Assembly (NCBI RefSeq): GCF_004153165.1
Contig: NZ_SEMD01000003.1
Span: forward strand, 146,270-210,269
Origin: Sporolactobacillus sp. THM7-4
GTDB taxonomy: Bacteria > Bacillota > Bacilli > Bacillales > Sporolactobacillaceae
DNA: 64,000 nucleotides
Direction: 5' to 3'
Positions 24,790 through 34,054 of this stretch are shown piece by piece (the first letter of the stretch is position 1; every line of letters begins with the position of its first letter). A program made the translations under genes and the position numbers. The notes under the pieces are model-generated. The model made no database searches. It had not been told where the DNA came from and worked only from the letters and a program-made list of their open reading frames with translations.

Positions 24790-24854
24790 TTGAATTTCCT
24801 GGGAGTAACTGTTGAATGCCGGATAGTGACCGTTGAATCCGGTACCTGAAAAAG
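24790..24854 (+). repeat. Short 21/22-bp direct repeat (three units)
   Basis: TTGAAT begins units at 24790, 24812 and 24833, each followed by CC and G-rich bases, giving a 22- then 21-bp period. It looks like a minimal example of the 21-bp arrays elsewhere. The remaining 24855-25209 is AT-rich with nothing recognised. Confidence 0.5.
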
Positions 24855-25209
24855 AATACTGTGAGATCTTCTCCCTAACCTGTTAAGAAAAGAGAAAAAC
24901 AGGGAATACAAGGAATATAGCCAGTTACAGGTAATAAAAAATTAATGAAAATTTATTTTGTCGCTAAAGATGAAAACTAAAATTAATGGACAAAGCACTG
25001 GTTATTTTTTGTTAATCGCGCTAAAATAAATCACGGGTCCAAAATATTATCGTTACTTTAAAATTAGATTAAATTATTGTAACAAACAAGGAGATGGGTA
25101 GTTAATTTCCATTATCGACCGGCAGAGTCGGAAATTCGTTCATGGATTTCCTGAAAACGCTGGAAAAATGGAAGGCGCAATACATATGTAAAGTCGGGCA
25201 GGTGTTTTT

Positions 25210-25446
25210 ATGATGGTCAATGATGGGCTTCAGGCTATGATCAATCTTTTTGTCCATCTGATCGTATTGATTTTAACATGGTGGGCACTGCTGAGTTTGA
25301 AGATCGACGTGTTTGTTCGTCACCCCAGAAGCTTACGGGCGAGGATTTTATACGTCTTACTGGCAATCGCAATCAGCTATCCAGTGGCAAGATTTTTTCT
25401 GGATTACGTAAACTGGTCACTCATGCTGCCACAATTATATAATTGA
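25210..25446 (+). CDS. ywzB: DUF1146 membrane protein YwzB
   Basis: A 78-aa protein with two membrane helices (about 8-28 and 48-66). The segment WWALLSLKIDVFVRHPRSLRA is typical of the DUF1146/YwzB family, found beside the atp operon and ywmB in Bacilli. Function unknown. Confidence 0.85.
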   Translation: MMVNDGLQAMINLFVHLIVLILTWWALLSLKIDVFVRHPRSLRARILYVLLAIAISYPVARFFLDYVNWSLMLPQLYN

Positions 25447-25568
25447 AACATTTGAATGGTAAGGTGTGTCGTTTTCATACGAATGGAGCGCCGTTTTGAC
25501 GAAAAGTTCCACGTATGCCGCAGGCTCTCTCCTGGTAATACTGAAAACAAGGAGAGGGGCGTGTTACG

Positions 25569-26330
25569 ATGGTTCGGAATGTTTTATTAATGATTTCGAC
25601 ACTGAGCCTCGTGCTGTTATATATTACAGGGGCACAGGCTAAATCGTCCGACAGAACGGAACAGGTCGGCGAACTGGATCGTATCGCTTTATTTGCCGGC
25701 GCATTGGAAAAACAGAAAATGCAAATCGACGGGTGGTCTGTTTACGCCCGGGAACAGGAACAAAGTTTGGATAACCTGGCTGAATTTCGCCAAAAGGTTC
25801 AGATGAAAAGGCAAAAATTAACGGATTACAGCTGGCATGAACTCGAGAAAAAAGAGGGCAGTTTCAGCTGGGAAGCAACTAAAAAATTGGGCTCATCCGG
25901 AGCCAATGCCAGAGTTCAATTTATCGCTTATCCGGCAAAGAACCAACTGCAATTTTCAGTTTTGTTTCAGGTCGAGGCCGCGTCGTTTGCAACGTCTGAA
26001 TGGGAAAAGAACAAAGAGCAAATCAGTCGTGAAATGAGACAAATTTTTCATGGAGAAGAGCAAATCTTCTCTTGTGTCAGAGCGTATCAGAGTGATAAAA
26101 TGAGACTTGGCTTACTGAAAGAAGGAGAAGGTTTTCTTAAGGAATTTTCCGCCGCTCCTATAGAACAATTGGATGAAAAAACGTTTGTATCGATTTCGGC
26201 ATATACTAAGGCATGGAACGATGACGTTTTTTCTGGAAAACATAAAATGAACATTCAGGTGGCTTTAAGGAGTGACGGTGACCGGACCGCCATCACTTTG
26301 GGCACGCCAATCATCACGGCTGAATATTAA
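25569..26330 (+). CDS. ywmB: YwmB family protein
   Basis: A 253-aa exported protein: the N-terminal MVRNVLLMISTLSLVLLYIT is a signal or anchor segment, followed by a domain with a TATA-box-binding-like fold known from the YwmB family. The start follows GGAGAGGGG. It sits before murAA and spoIID as in B. subtilis. Biochemical role is not established. Confidence 0.82.
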   Translation: MVRNVLLMISTLSLVLLYITGAQAKSSDRTEQVGELDRIALFAGALEKQKMQIDGWSVYAREQEQSLDNLAEFRQKVQMKRQKLTDYSWHELEKKEGSFSWEATKKLGSSGANARVQFIAYPAKNQLQFSVLFQVEAASFATSEWEKNKEQISREMRQIFHGEEQIFSCVRAYQSDKMRLGLLKEGEGFLKEFSAAPIEQLDEKTFVSISAYTKAWNDDVFSGKHKMNIQVALRSDGDRTAITLGTPIITAEY

Positions 26331-26433
26331 TGTAATGGCGACAAGGCAATAGCCGGATTGATTTACGTGCAATGCGGCACAGAAGGCAGTTCCGGATCGA
26401 GCAAAGAGATAAACGGACGCGGAGGGGAAAATT

Positions 26434-27768
26434 TTGGAGAAAATTATAGTTCATGGAGGGAAGCGGCTTTCAGGCTCGGTAAAAATCGAAGGCGCTAAAA
26501 ATGCGGTCCTTCCCGTGATTGCCGCATCGATGCTTGCAAGCGAAGGCACGAGCAAAATATATAATGTACCTGAACTTGCAGATGTATACACGATAAATGA
26601 AGTTTTACGTTATTTAAATGCGAAAGTAAGTTATAAAAACCGGGTGATAACTGTCAGTGCCATCGCAGAATTAATGACCGAAGCACCGTTTGAATATGTC
26701 AGGAAAATGCGCGCTTCTTTTCTGGTCATGGGACCTCTGCTGGCGAGAGTCGGCCATGCGAAGATCGCTCTTCCTGGCGGCTGTGCAATTGGTTCAAGAC
26801 CAATCGATCAGCATCTCAAAGGTTTTGAAGCGATGGGTGCCGATGTGAAAATCGGTAATGGCAGTATTGAAGCGAGAGTCGAAGGGAAACTTAAGGGTAC
26901 GGCCATCTATCTCGATTTCCCAAGTGTCGGTGCAACTGAGAACATTATGATGGCTGCATCACTTGCCGAAGGGGAAACCATCCTGGAAAATGCGGCATGC
27001 GAACCCGAAATCGTGAATCTGGCCCAATATCTGAACGCTATGGGGGCCAAAGTCAGCGGCGCCGGAACAGGAAAAATACGAATTACCGGTGTAAAAAAGC
27101 TTCATGGTGCCGAACACACGATTTTACCTGACCGGATCGAAGCAGGTACGTATATGATTGCCGCGGCGATAACTGGCGGCGATGTATTGGTTGAAGATGC
27201 CGATATCGAAGATCTGCATCCGCTGATCGCCAAGCTGAGAGAAATGGGTGTTCAAATAAAACGAGAACTCGGCGGTATTCGAGTGATTGGAACAGAACAT
27301 CTGAAGGCGGCAGATGTCAAAACACTGCCCCATCCCGGTTTTCCAACCGATCTGCAGGCACAGATGATGGCTCTGTTGCTCACAGCAAATGGGCCATCAG
27401 TAATCACGGAGACGGTTTTTGAGAACAGATTCATGCACGTTGAAGAATTTCGACGGATGAACGCCAGCATTAAAATCGACGGCCGCTCCGCAATTATCAA
27501 CGGACCATGCGATCTTCAGGGGGCCGAGGTTACATCGACCGATCTGCGCGCAGGAGCCGCTCTGGTCATTGCCGGACTTGTAGCAAAGGGAATTACCCGT
27601 GTCAGCGGACTCCATCACATTGATCGCGGCTATGTCGACCTGGCAGGCAAACTAAGGAATCTCGGAGCCGATATTTCGCGTGTACGGATCGGAGAAGCCG
27701 AGCAGCCTGCCCCAGCCGCGGCTGAAGTTCTGCGCGGCCAAATCAGCATCAATCCAAAGTTTGCCTGA
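26434..27768 (+). CDS. murAA: UDP-N-acetylglucosamine 1-carboxyvinyltransferase (primary MurA)
   Basis: A 444-aa MurA with reactive cysteine 117 in [19 protein letters not shown] and the C-terminal [20 protein letters not shown]. It starts with TTG at 26434 behind GGAGGGG. Its context (ywmB upstream, spoIID downstream) identifies it as the B. subtilis murAA ortholog; the other copy is at 4074. It carries a ~20-residue alanine/proline-rich C-terminal extension after [10 protein letters not shown]. Confidence 0.95.
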   Translation: MEKIIVHGGKRLSGSVKIEGAKNAVLPVIAASMLASEGTSKIYNVPELADVYTINEVLRYLNAKVSYKNRVITVSAIAELMTEAPFEYVRKMRASFLVMGPLLARVGHAKIALPGGCAIGSRPIDQHLKGFEAMGADVKIGNGSIEARVEGKLKGTAIYLDFPSVGATENIMMAASLAEGETILENAACEPEIVNLAQYLNAMGAKVSGAGTGKIRITGVKKLHGAEHTILPDRIEAGTYMIAAAITGGDVLVEDADIEDLHPLIAKLREMGVQIKRELGGIRVIGTEHLKAADVKTLPHPGFPTDLQAQMMALLLTANGPSVITETVFENRFMHVEEFRRMNASIKIDGRSAIINGPCDLQGAEVTSTDLRAGAALVIAGLVAKGITRVSGLHHIDRGYVDLAGKLRNLGADISRVRIGEAEQPAPAAAEVLRGQISINPKFA

Positions 27769-27857
27769 TCTTATCAGCCCTGCGGCAGTTATTCCAGATA
27801 GACGGAATCACCGCCTGGCTAAAAGAATCATAATTAGAAAAGAAAAGCAATATATTC

Positions 27858-27889
27858 GAGGTGCCGGTCGTCATTGGTGCCTCTTTTAT
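27858..27889 (+). terminator. Terminator after murAA
   Basis: GAGGTGCC and GGTGCCTC pair over 8 bp with two G-U wobbles, followed by TTTTATA. The stretch 27890-28218 up to spoIID holds no recognised gene; a SigE promoter is expected there but I could not place one confidently. Confidence 0.65.
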
Positions 27890-28218
27890 ATGGTTATTTT
27901 TTTTAACTGACGGAACGAGAGGACCGGGAAACCGGCAAAAGGACTTAGTCAATGTATCGGACAAACGCTATTGCAAAGGTATTAACAAAAACCCTCTGTA
28001 TATCAATCTGTATGATGATAATTTTCTAAATATTAATAATAGTTAGTGTTGAACCGTTCACACCTTGCCCATTCAGCATTATATGCCCGGCAAATTTTTT
28101 TATACCCTGCTTCCAAATAAAAGGCATTTATCCTCTATCTGATCCGCAGCCCCGTTCTATGCTTTTTGAAACGAGCATAAAAGTAAAATAAACACAGTTG
28201 GATGCTGGAGGCCAGAAA

Positions 28219-29202
28219 ATGAGAAAAGCTGTAGTGCTGCTGTCCGTGTTCGTGTTTATCATCATCGTTCTCCCCGCAATTGTCGTCCTTCCTTATACAC
28301 ACCATAAGGCGTTAGATACTAATCCGAAACAAAAAGAAGAACCTGAGACAAAGCACTCAGTCATCACCGTCTCCGTTTACAGGCAAGCATCAAAAACCAC
28401 AGAAAAAGTCCCACTCGATCAATACTTATTTGGTGTAGTTGGTTCGGAAATGCCGGCCGATTTTCAGCTTGAAGCCTTAAAAGCGCAGGCGATTGCTGCA
28501 CGTACATACATTCTCAGCCGGATTATGGCCGATCCGGCAGTTCGTGTAACGGATATGGTTGGTAACCAGGTTTATCATAGCAGGGCGGAATTAAAACGTA
28601 TCTGGGGAGCGGACTATCAATGGAAAGCGGCAAAGATTGCGAAGGCTGTAAGCGAAACGGAGGGGGAGGTCGTCACATATAAAGGAAATCTGATATCTCC
28701 GGTCTTTTTCTCAACAAGCAATGGAAAGACGGAGAATGCGAAAGATTACTGGACGACAGACGTCCCCTATCTGAGATCTGTACCCAGTCCCTGGGACAGG
28801 CTTTCACCAAAATACAAAACGGAAAAAACGCTCGCTCTCGATGATGTAGAAAAGGCACTGTCCGTTAACCTGCAGAATCACAGCGGCGATCTGGGGCAAG
28901 TCATTAAAAAAACGGAAACCGGCCACGTAGCGCTTTACGACATTGGCGGTAAACAATTTACAGGCCGGCAGATACGTGAGAAGCTGAATCTCAGTTCAAC
29001 TGATTTTCAGCTGGAACAGATAGGTGGCGAAGTCCGAGCAACCACTTATGGGAGCGGGCATGATGTCGGCATGAGCCAGTACGGGGCCGAGGGAATGGCG
29101 CGTCAAGGCAAAAATGCCACGCAAATTATTACCCACTATTACCGGGGGACAACAATCACCAGGATGGATACACAGGACCCCAATACCTTTGTGAAAAAAT
29201 GA
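28219..29202 (+). CDS. spoIID: Stage II sporulation protein D
   Basis: A 327-aa membrane-anchored peptidoglycan lytic transglycosylase that drives engulfment in the mother cell. A single N-terminal membrane helix (about 6-27) is followed by the SpoIID domain: PLDQYLFGVVGSEMPADFQL with the catalytic glutamate, LKAQAIAARTYILSRI, and the C-terminal GSGHDVGMSQYGAEGMARQG. The ATG at 28219 lies nine bases after GGAGG. Confidence 0.95.
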   Translation: MRKAVVLLSVFVFIIIVLPAIVVLPYTHHKALDTNPKQKEEPETKHSVITVSVYRQASKTTEKVPLDQYLFGVVGSEMPADFQLEALKAQAIAARTYILSRIMADPAVRVTDMVGNQVYHSRAELKRIWGADYQWKAAKIAKAVSETEGEVVTYKGNLISPVFFSTSNGKTENAKDYWTTDVPYLRSVPSPWDRLSPKYKTEKTLALDDVEKALSVNLQNHSGDLGQVIKKTETGHVALYDIGGKQFTGRQIREKLNLSSTDFQLEQIGGEVRATTYGSGHDVGMSQYGAEGMARQGKNATQIITHYYRGTTITRMDTQDPNTFVKK

Positions 29203-29252
29203 TTAAGAAGACAGAACAGACAATCCACTCTAGTGAGGTTTTAGCGTTTTTT

Positions 29253-29551
29253 GCTCGAATTCAGCGGGTTTTTGCTCGACTTCGGGACGTTTTTGCCCGA
29301 CTTCGATGGGTTTTTGCCCGACTTTTCGGGTTTTTTGCCCGACTTCGGGACCGTTTTGCTCGACTTTTTTGCTCGACTTCAGCGGGTTTTTGCCCGACTT
29401 TGGTGCCTTTTTGCTCGACTTTGGTGCGTTTTTGCCCGACTTCGATGGGTTTTTGCTCGACTTCGGGACGTTTTTGCCCGACTTTTTTGCTCGAATTCAG
29501 CGGGTTTTTGCTCGACTTCGGGACCGTTTTGCTCGACTACGGTGCCATATT
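29253..29551 (+). repeat. 21-bp tandem array between spoIID and spoIIQ
   Basis: Fifteen units begin at GCYCGACTT or GCTCGAATT; thirteen are exactly 21 bp, two are cut to 13 bp. Units end in a T4-T6 tract. Several contain CCCG-ACTT(TT)-CGGG, a 4-bp stem followed by T's, so the array reads as a row of miniature terminator-like hairpins. Some unit types recur in the same order, indicating segmental duplication. All three forward frames are open only because of the period, so it is not coding. Confidence 0.92.
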
Positions 29552-29662
29552 ATGTTCCAGGTTAGTAATACCATAGTTTGGTAATGCCGAATCGCGTATT
29601 CTATATTTTTCTAGCAAATACCAATCTTTCAAAAAAAATTACATAATTTTTTATTCTTCAAT

Positions 29663-29692
29663 GTATAGATCACCGGCAATCTGCTCACAATG
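29663..29692 (+). promoter_or_regulatory. Putative SigF promoter of spoIIQ
   Basis: GTATA, 15-bp spacer, GCTCACAATG. The layout equals the candidate at spoIIR. It lies 20 bp upstream of the start of spoIIQ, a known SigF gene in B. subtilis. Confidence 0.6.
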
Positions 29693-29711
29693 GTTGCTGA
29701 GGTGATGCAAG

Positions 29712-30581
29712 ATGTCAGATAACAATGATCAAAAGAAATCGCAGGAAAAAGAGCTGACCGGGCTCCGCAAACTAGCAAAGCGGCGATGGTTCTATCCTGC
29801 ATTATATCTGTGCGTAGCGTCTCTTGTACTGACCGGAGTGCTGCTGTTTCAGATAAAAAGCGCTGATCAGGCCAGGGATAAGGAAGAAGAAAACCGGGTC
29901 GTATTCAACCAGAGCAACCCGTCAAAAGCGACCGCCGGTGAAGAAGTGTTCGAGTGGCCCGCAGCTCAGTCAAACACCGAAGTGACCCAGCCTTTCTATG
30001 ATGCGAATGGAACAGAACAGGAACAGCAAGCGGCTCTCGTAAACTATGATCAGACTTACGTCCAAAATAAAGGCATTAACATTGGAGCGAAAGATGATAA
30101 GGCGTTTACGGTAACTGCGGCGATGAGCGGAAAGGTAACGGAGGCAAGAAAGGACAACCTCCTCGGATATGTGGTGACACTGAAGCATCAGGACGGTGTT
30201 GAATCGGTGTACGAAAGCCTCGGATCGATTAACGTCAAACTCGGCGAAAGCGTCCGGCAGGGAGATAAAATCGGTACAGCAGGAACGGAAGCCTTCAACA
30301 GGAAAATGGGCGTCCATCTGCATTTTGAAATTCGCGAAAACGGTATGCCGGTCAATCCGGTCGCCTTTATCTCGAAGGGAACCCATGAAGTAAAATCGTT
30401 TGCGTCTAAGGTGGAGAAGACGAATGCACCGTCAGCATCCGAAAAGACGATCGAAAAAGGCGGAAAGAACGTTCCAGGTCCGAATCAACCTGACAATACC
30501 GGCAAATCTAATATGCCTGGCAAGAGCAACAGCGGAACGGACAATAAAGGATCTTCAGTCGACCAGGGCTCTCTAAATTAA
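29712..30581 (+). CDS. spoIIQ: Stage II sporulation protein Q
   Basis: A 289-aa forespore membrane protein that zips to SpoIIIAH in the mother cell during engulfment. A membrane helix (about 29-48) precedes a LytM/M23 domain. The first zinc motif of active M23 peptidases (H-GID) reads NKGINIG here, so the metal ligands are lost, while the later HLHFEIRENG remains; this is the degenerate state expected of SpoIIQ. The last ~60 residues are a Gly/Ser/Asn/Lys-rich tail. Confidence 0.95.
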   Translation: MSDNNDQKKSQEKELTGLRKLAKRRWFYPALYLCVASLVLTGVLLFQIKSADQARDKEEENRVVFNQSNPSKATAGEEVFEWPAAQSNTEVTQPFYDANGTEQEQQAALVNYDQTYVQNKGINIGAKDDKAFTVTAAMSGKVTEARKDNLLGYVVTLKHQDGVESVYESLGSINVKLGESVRQGDKIGTAGTEAFNRKMGVHLHFEIRENGMPVNPVAFISKGTHEVKSFASKVEKTNAPSASEKTIEKGGKNVPGPNQPDNTGKSNMPGKSNSGTDNKGSSVDQGSLN

Positions 30582-30860
30582 CAAACTGGGCATCCAGATT
30601 AAATTAGTACTAAGCAAAACCGTGTGTTTTTAAAAAGAGCATAAAAATGCGTTCCGACCTTATTGCGGCATTGACTGTAAAACGGGATAACCGAATCGAT
30701 CAAAAACCCGCTGTAACCGGGTGATGATCAAACAGCAAATGAGAGGCCTGCTGCGAAAACGGTAGCAAGGACCATTGACTGCCGATTGACTTTAAAAAAC
30801 ATACTGAGCCTTAAGATACAGAAGACATCATTTCACTTGATACCTCCCCAGGAGGATTGT

Positions 30861-30893
30861 AAAAGCGGTTTCGAAATTCGGCCGCTTTTTTCT
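30861..30893 (+). terminator. Terminator after spoIIQ
   Basis: AAAAGCGG...CCGCTTTT with a 13-base loop and T6, about 280 bp after the stop codon. Confidence 0.8.
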
Positions 30894-31302
30894 TGTTTTC
30901 TTCTATTCATAGACATGAGCTTATAGATTCCGAGCCCATACGTTCACGCTCTACATGGCCTTTTCTGACTGCATGAAGAGCCAGATAAAATATTTCGATG
31001 TTGATCAGAGTGGAGCATGGTAAAATGATAGATAATAAAGAACGGACGATCATGAGTTAACTGGACGAGGCCAAATTGGCATGGCTTCCGAATAAAATCG
31101 CACAGTCTTGGTGTAAAGAGGGAGGTAGCTGTTGCTGGATTAAGATAGCATAGAGGGCCTGGAAAAAGTTGGAAGATAGATCGTCCGGAATAAGATAAAA
31201 ATAGATCAACAGGATCAGGAAAGCCCTGCAATCAGGACCGGGTGAGGAAAGATCCGACCGGACTGAAAAGAAGGCAGGGGTAATAAATACCAGTGGCTCT
31301 CT
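30894..31302. other. Intergenic region before ywrC
   Basis: About 400 bp with no supported gene, promoter or repeat that I can defend. The region 30582-30860 is likewise empty. Confidence 0.4.
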
Positions 31303-31776
31303 ATGTATTCAGCAGCAGAAAAAAGGATGAAATTGGATGAAACCGATCGGAAAATACTCGCGTGTCTCGCTGAGGATGGGAGGATGTCTTATGTAGATAT
31401 CGGGAAAAGGCTTAATCTGTCCAGAGTATCAATCCGCGAACGCGTTCAGCAATTAGTGAAAAACGGTGTCATTGAAAAATTCAGCGTCGTTATTAACTCA
31501 GAACTCGCAGGGAAGAGAGTATCCGCTTTTTTCGAAGTAGAATGCGAGCCGTCGGCACTGCTGTCCGTCGCGCATAATCTGGCCAATAATCCTAACGTCG
31601 CGAGCTGTTACCAGATGACGGGACCGAGCATGCTGCACATGCACGTACTCGTTGAAGACTTCCACCAACTCGAGAATTTTACGAATAAAGAATTGTATTC
31701 AATGAAAGGGATTACCCGAGTCAATAGCCACATTCTCCTGCGCCGCTTCAAAAGTCGAACCGGGTTGAAACTGTGA
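31303..31776 (+). CDS. ywrC: Lrp/AsnC family regulator, YwrC-like
   Basis: A 157-aa regulator: N-terminal winged helix (LDETDRKILACLAEDGRMSY, IGKRLNLSRVSIRERVQQL) and a C-terminal RAM ligand/oligomer domain (VSAFFEVECEPS to VNSHILLRRF). The start is uncertain: ATG 31303 has a poor site and ATG 31327 (MKLDETD, the usual family start) directly abuts AAAAAAGG. In B. subtilis ywrC neighbours ywrD (gamma-glutamyltransferase) and ywrA/ywrB (chromate transporter halves); all are found here within 10 kb. Confidence 0.88.
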   Translation: MYSAAEKRMKLDETDRKILACLAEDGRMSYVDIGKRLNLSRVSIRERVQQLVKNGVIEKFSVVINSELAGKRVSAFFEVECEPSALLSVAHNLANNPNVASCYQMTGPSMLHMHVLVEDFHQLENFTNKELYSMKGITRVNSHILLRRFKSRTGLKL

Positions 31777-31870
31777 GAAGCGAATACCTGGATAAATACA
31801 TTTTCGTGAATAAAAAATAAATTAAGAAACAGGCATTGAAAGAAAAGAGGCAATTGCTTCTGGATTTATT

Positions 31871-32090
31871 GCCTGACTTCGGGACCGTTTCGCTCGACTT
31901 TGCGGTTTTGCCCGACTTCGGGACGGTTTCGCTCGACTTTGCGGTTTTGCCCGACTTCGGGAACGGTTTCGCTCGACTTTGCGGTTTTGCCTGACTTCGA
32001 CGGGTTTTTGCCCGACTTCGGGACCGTTTCGACTTTGATGTGCTTTTGTCCAACATCGGGATCATTATCCTCGACATCGAATCTCGACTT
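31871..32090 (+). repeat. Tandem array of the GCCCGACTT family between ywrC and ywrD
   Basis: Units alternate 21 bp (GCCTGACTTCGGGACCGTTTC type) and 18 bp (GCTCGACTTTGCGGTTTT type), then decay after about 32035. The core matches the array at 29253. CCCG-ACTT-CGGG mini-stems are present in the long units. The rest of 32091-32354 is AT-rich and holds the unmarked ywrD promoter. Confidence 0.88.
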
Positions 32091-32354
32091 TCCCAAACAT
32101 CGAGACAGACTTTTTCATTAAAAAGTTTAGAGAAAATCATTATAATTTTTTGAAAAATATGTTGAAATTTAGCCTGTGATGTCATATAATAGGCAACAAA
32201 TATTAAAAATGACCTTTTGTTAGTTATATTTATTAATATGATTAATATAAGGAACTGAATTTAAGAAATTACCTGCGAAATGGTTATTGCTTCAGCCGGG
32301 ATTCATAATGTAAAAATGGACGACCGACAAGAGATGAGAGAAGGGAGCAATACG

Positions 32355-33962
32355 ATGTTTGATTACGATTTTCAACCGTATGAGTCAAGGAGGGTTCCGG
32401 TCTTTGGAAGAAAAGGCATGGTCGCAACGGCTCAGCCTCTTGCCGCCCAGGCGGGACTGGATATTTTAAAAAAAGGAGGGAATGCGGTTGATGCTGCAAT
32501 AGCAACTGCGGCATGCCTGACAGTTGTAGAACCGACATCAAATGGAATCGGCAGCGACGCTTTCGCTTTAATCTGGACGAATGGGGAACTTTATGGACTG
32601 AATGCGAGCGGTGTTGCTCCGCAATCCATCAGCATTGAAGCCGTCAGAAAGCGCGGGTACAAGACGATGCCGGTACACGGTTTCGAACCGGTCATCGTCC
32701 CCGGCGCTCCGTCTGCGTGGGCGGAGTGTTCGCGGCGGTTTGGCCGTCTTCCGTTTAGAGAAGTGATGAAGCCTGCGATTGAGTACGCGGAAAACGGTTA
32801 TCCCCTTTCTCCAGTATTGGCGAGAAACTGGAATAACGCTTATCGGAGCTATAAGGAAGAACTCCATGATCCAATGTTCGAGCCGTGGTTTAAAACCTTC
32901 GCTCCAGAAGGGCAGGCTCCGAAAGCCGGTGATATGTGGTCATCAAAGGATCATGCCGAGACGCTGAGAAAAATCGCCGAATCCAATGCCGAGGAATTTT
33001 ACAAAGGTGAACTCGCTGAGCAGATCGACCGATTCTCGAGGGAGAACGGCGGATTTATCCGAAAAAGTGACCTGGAAAACTATCATCCGGAGTGGGTGGA
33101 TCCGATTTCGATCAATTACCGAGGATATGACGTTTGGGAAATCCCGCCAAATGGTCAGGGGCTGGTTACCCTTCTCGCACTCAATATACTGAAAAACGTC
33201 GAGATCGAGGATAAAGAATCCATCGATACGTACCACAAGCAGATCGAAGCGTTAAAACTTGCGTTTTCTGACGGCAAGAAATACATTACCGATCCCCGTT
33301 ACATGAATGATGAAGTCGCACGGCTTTTATCCAACGATTACGGTAAAAAGCGGAGCGCGTTGATCGGCAAACAAGCGGTTAAGCCTGTACCGGGAACGCT
33401 CCCAAAAGGGGGAACGGTTTATCTGTGCACCGCGGATGGCGAGGGAAATATGGTCTCATTTATCCAAAGCAATTTTATGGGATTCGGCTCAGGACTCGTT
33501 GTCCCGGATACCGGGATTGCACTGCAGAACCGCGGCCATACTTTCTCGCTGGATGAGAAGGATGCAAACAGCCTCGCCCCGGGAAAGAAAACATACCACA
33601 CCATTATACCCGGATTTTTAACAAAGGAAGGCCGGCCAGTAGGACCGTTCGGCGTCATGGGGGGATACATGCAGCCCCAGGGCCAGCTTCAGGTACTCTC
33701 CAACACGATCGACTTCCATCTTCATCCACAGGCCGCTCTCGACGCTCCAAGATGGCAGTGGATAGAGGGCAAAACCGTTATTGTTGAACCTGGTTTCCCG
33801 AATCACATTGCGCAGGCTTTAGCAAGACGCGGCCATGATATAAAAGTTGCCCTCGGAACCGGCTCTTTCGGCCGCGGAGAAATCATCTGGCGAAACAACG
33901 AAACCGGTGTTTTGGTCGGCGGAACAGAATCAAGAGCTGATGGGATTGTGGCTGCATGGTGA
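32355..33962 (+). CDS. ywrD: Gamma-glutamyltransferase-like enzyme, YwrD type (cytoplasmic)
   Basis: A 535-aa Ntn-hydrolase of the gamma-glutamyltransferase family that would cleave gamma-glutamyl bonds, for example of glutathione. It self-processes at Thr354 in PKGGTVYLCTADGEGN, giving a large and a small subunit. Also visible are GGNAVDAAIATAACL and PNGQGLVTLLALNIL. There is no signal peptide: the protein starts MFDYDFQPYESRRVPVFG after AGGGAG, so it acts in the cytoplasm. The upstream in-frame start at 32280 is rejected for lack of a site. Followed by a peptide-type ABC importer. Confidence 0.92.
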   Translation: MFDYDFQPYESRRVPVFGRKGMVATAQPLAAQAGLDILKKGGNAVDAAIATAACLTVVEPTSNGIGSDAFALIWTNGELYGLNASGVAPQSISIEAVRKRGYKTMPVHGFEPVIVPGAPSAWAECSRRFGRLPFREVMKPAIEYAENGYPLSPVLARNWNNAYRSYKEELHDPMFEPWFKTFAPEGQAPKAGDMWSSKDHAETLRKIAESNAEEFYKGELAEQIDRFSRENGGFIRKSDLENYHPEWVDPISINYRGYDVWEIPPNGQGLVTLLALNILKNVEIEDKESIDTYHKQIEALKLAFSDGKKYITDPRYMNDEVARLLSNDYGKKRSALIGKQAVKPVPGTLPKGGTVYLCTADGEGNMVSFIQSNFMGFGSGLVVPDTGIALQNRGHTFSLDEKDANSLAPGKKTYHTIIPGFLTKEGRPVGPFGVMGGYMQPQGQLQVLSNTIDFHLHPQAALDAPRWQWIEGKTVIVEPGFPNHIAQALARRGHDIKVALGTGSFGRGEIIWRNNETGVLVGGTESRADGIVAAW

Positions 33963-34054
33963 TAAGATAACTTGAGATAAAATTTTAATTACTCAAAAAA
34001 TAGAAAGCAGATAGCAAATAACAATCGATTTTTTTATGGAGGAGGATATATTCA

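Noticed and set aside
29199-29584. Overlapping frames reading FARLRDVFARL or LLDFGTFLPDF
   Set aside because: Three overlapping open frames over one 21-bp array; no start signal.
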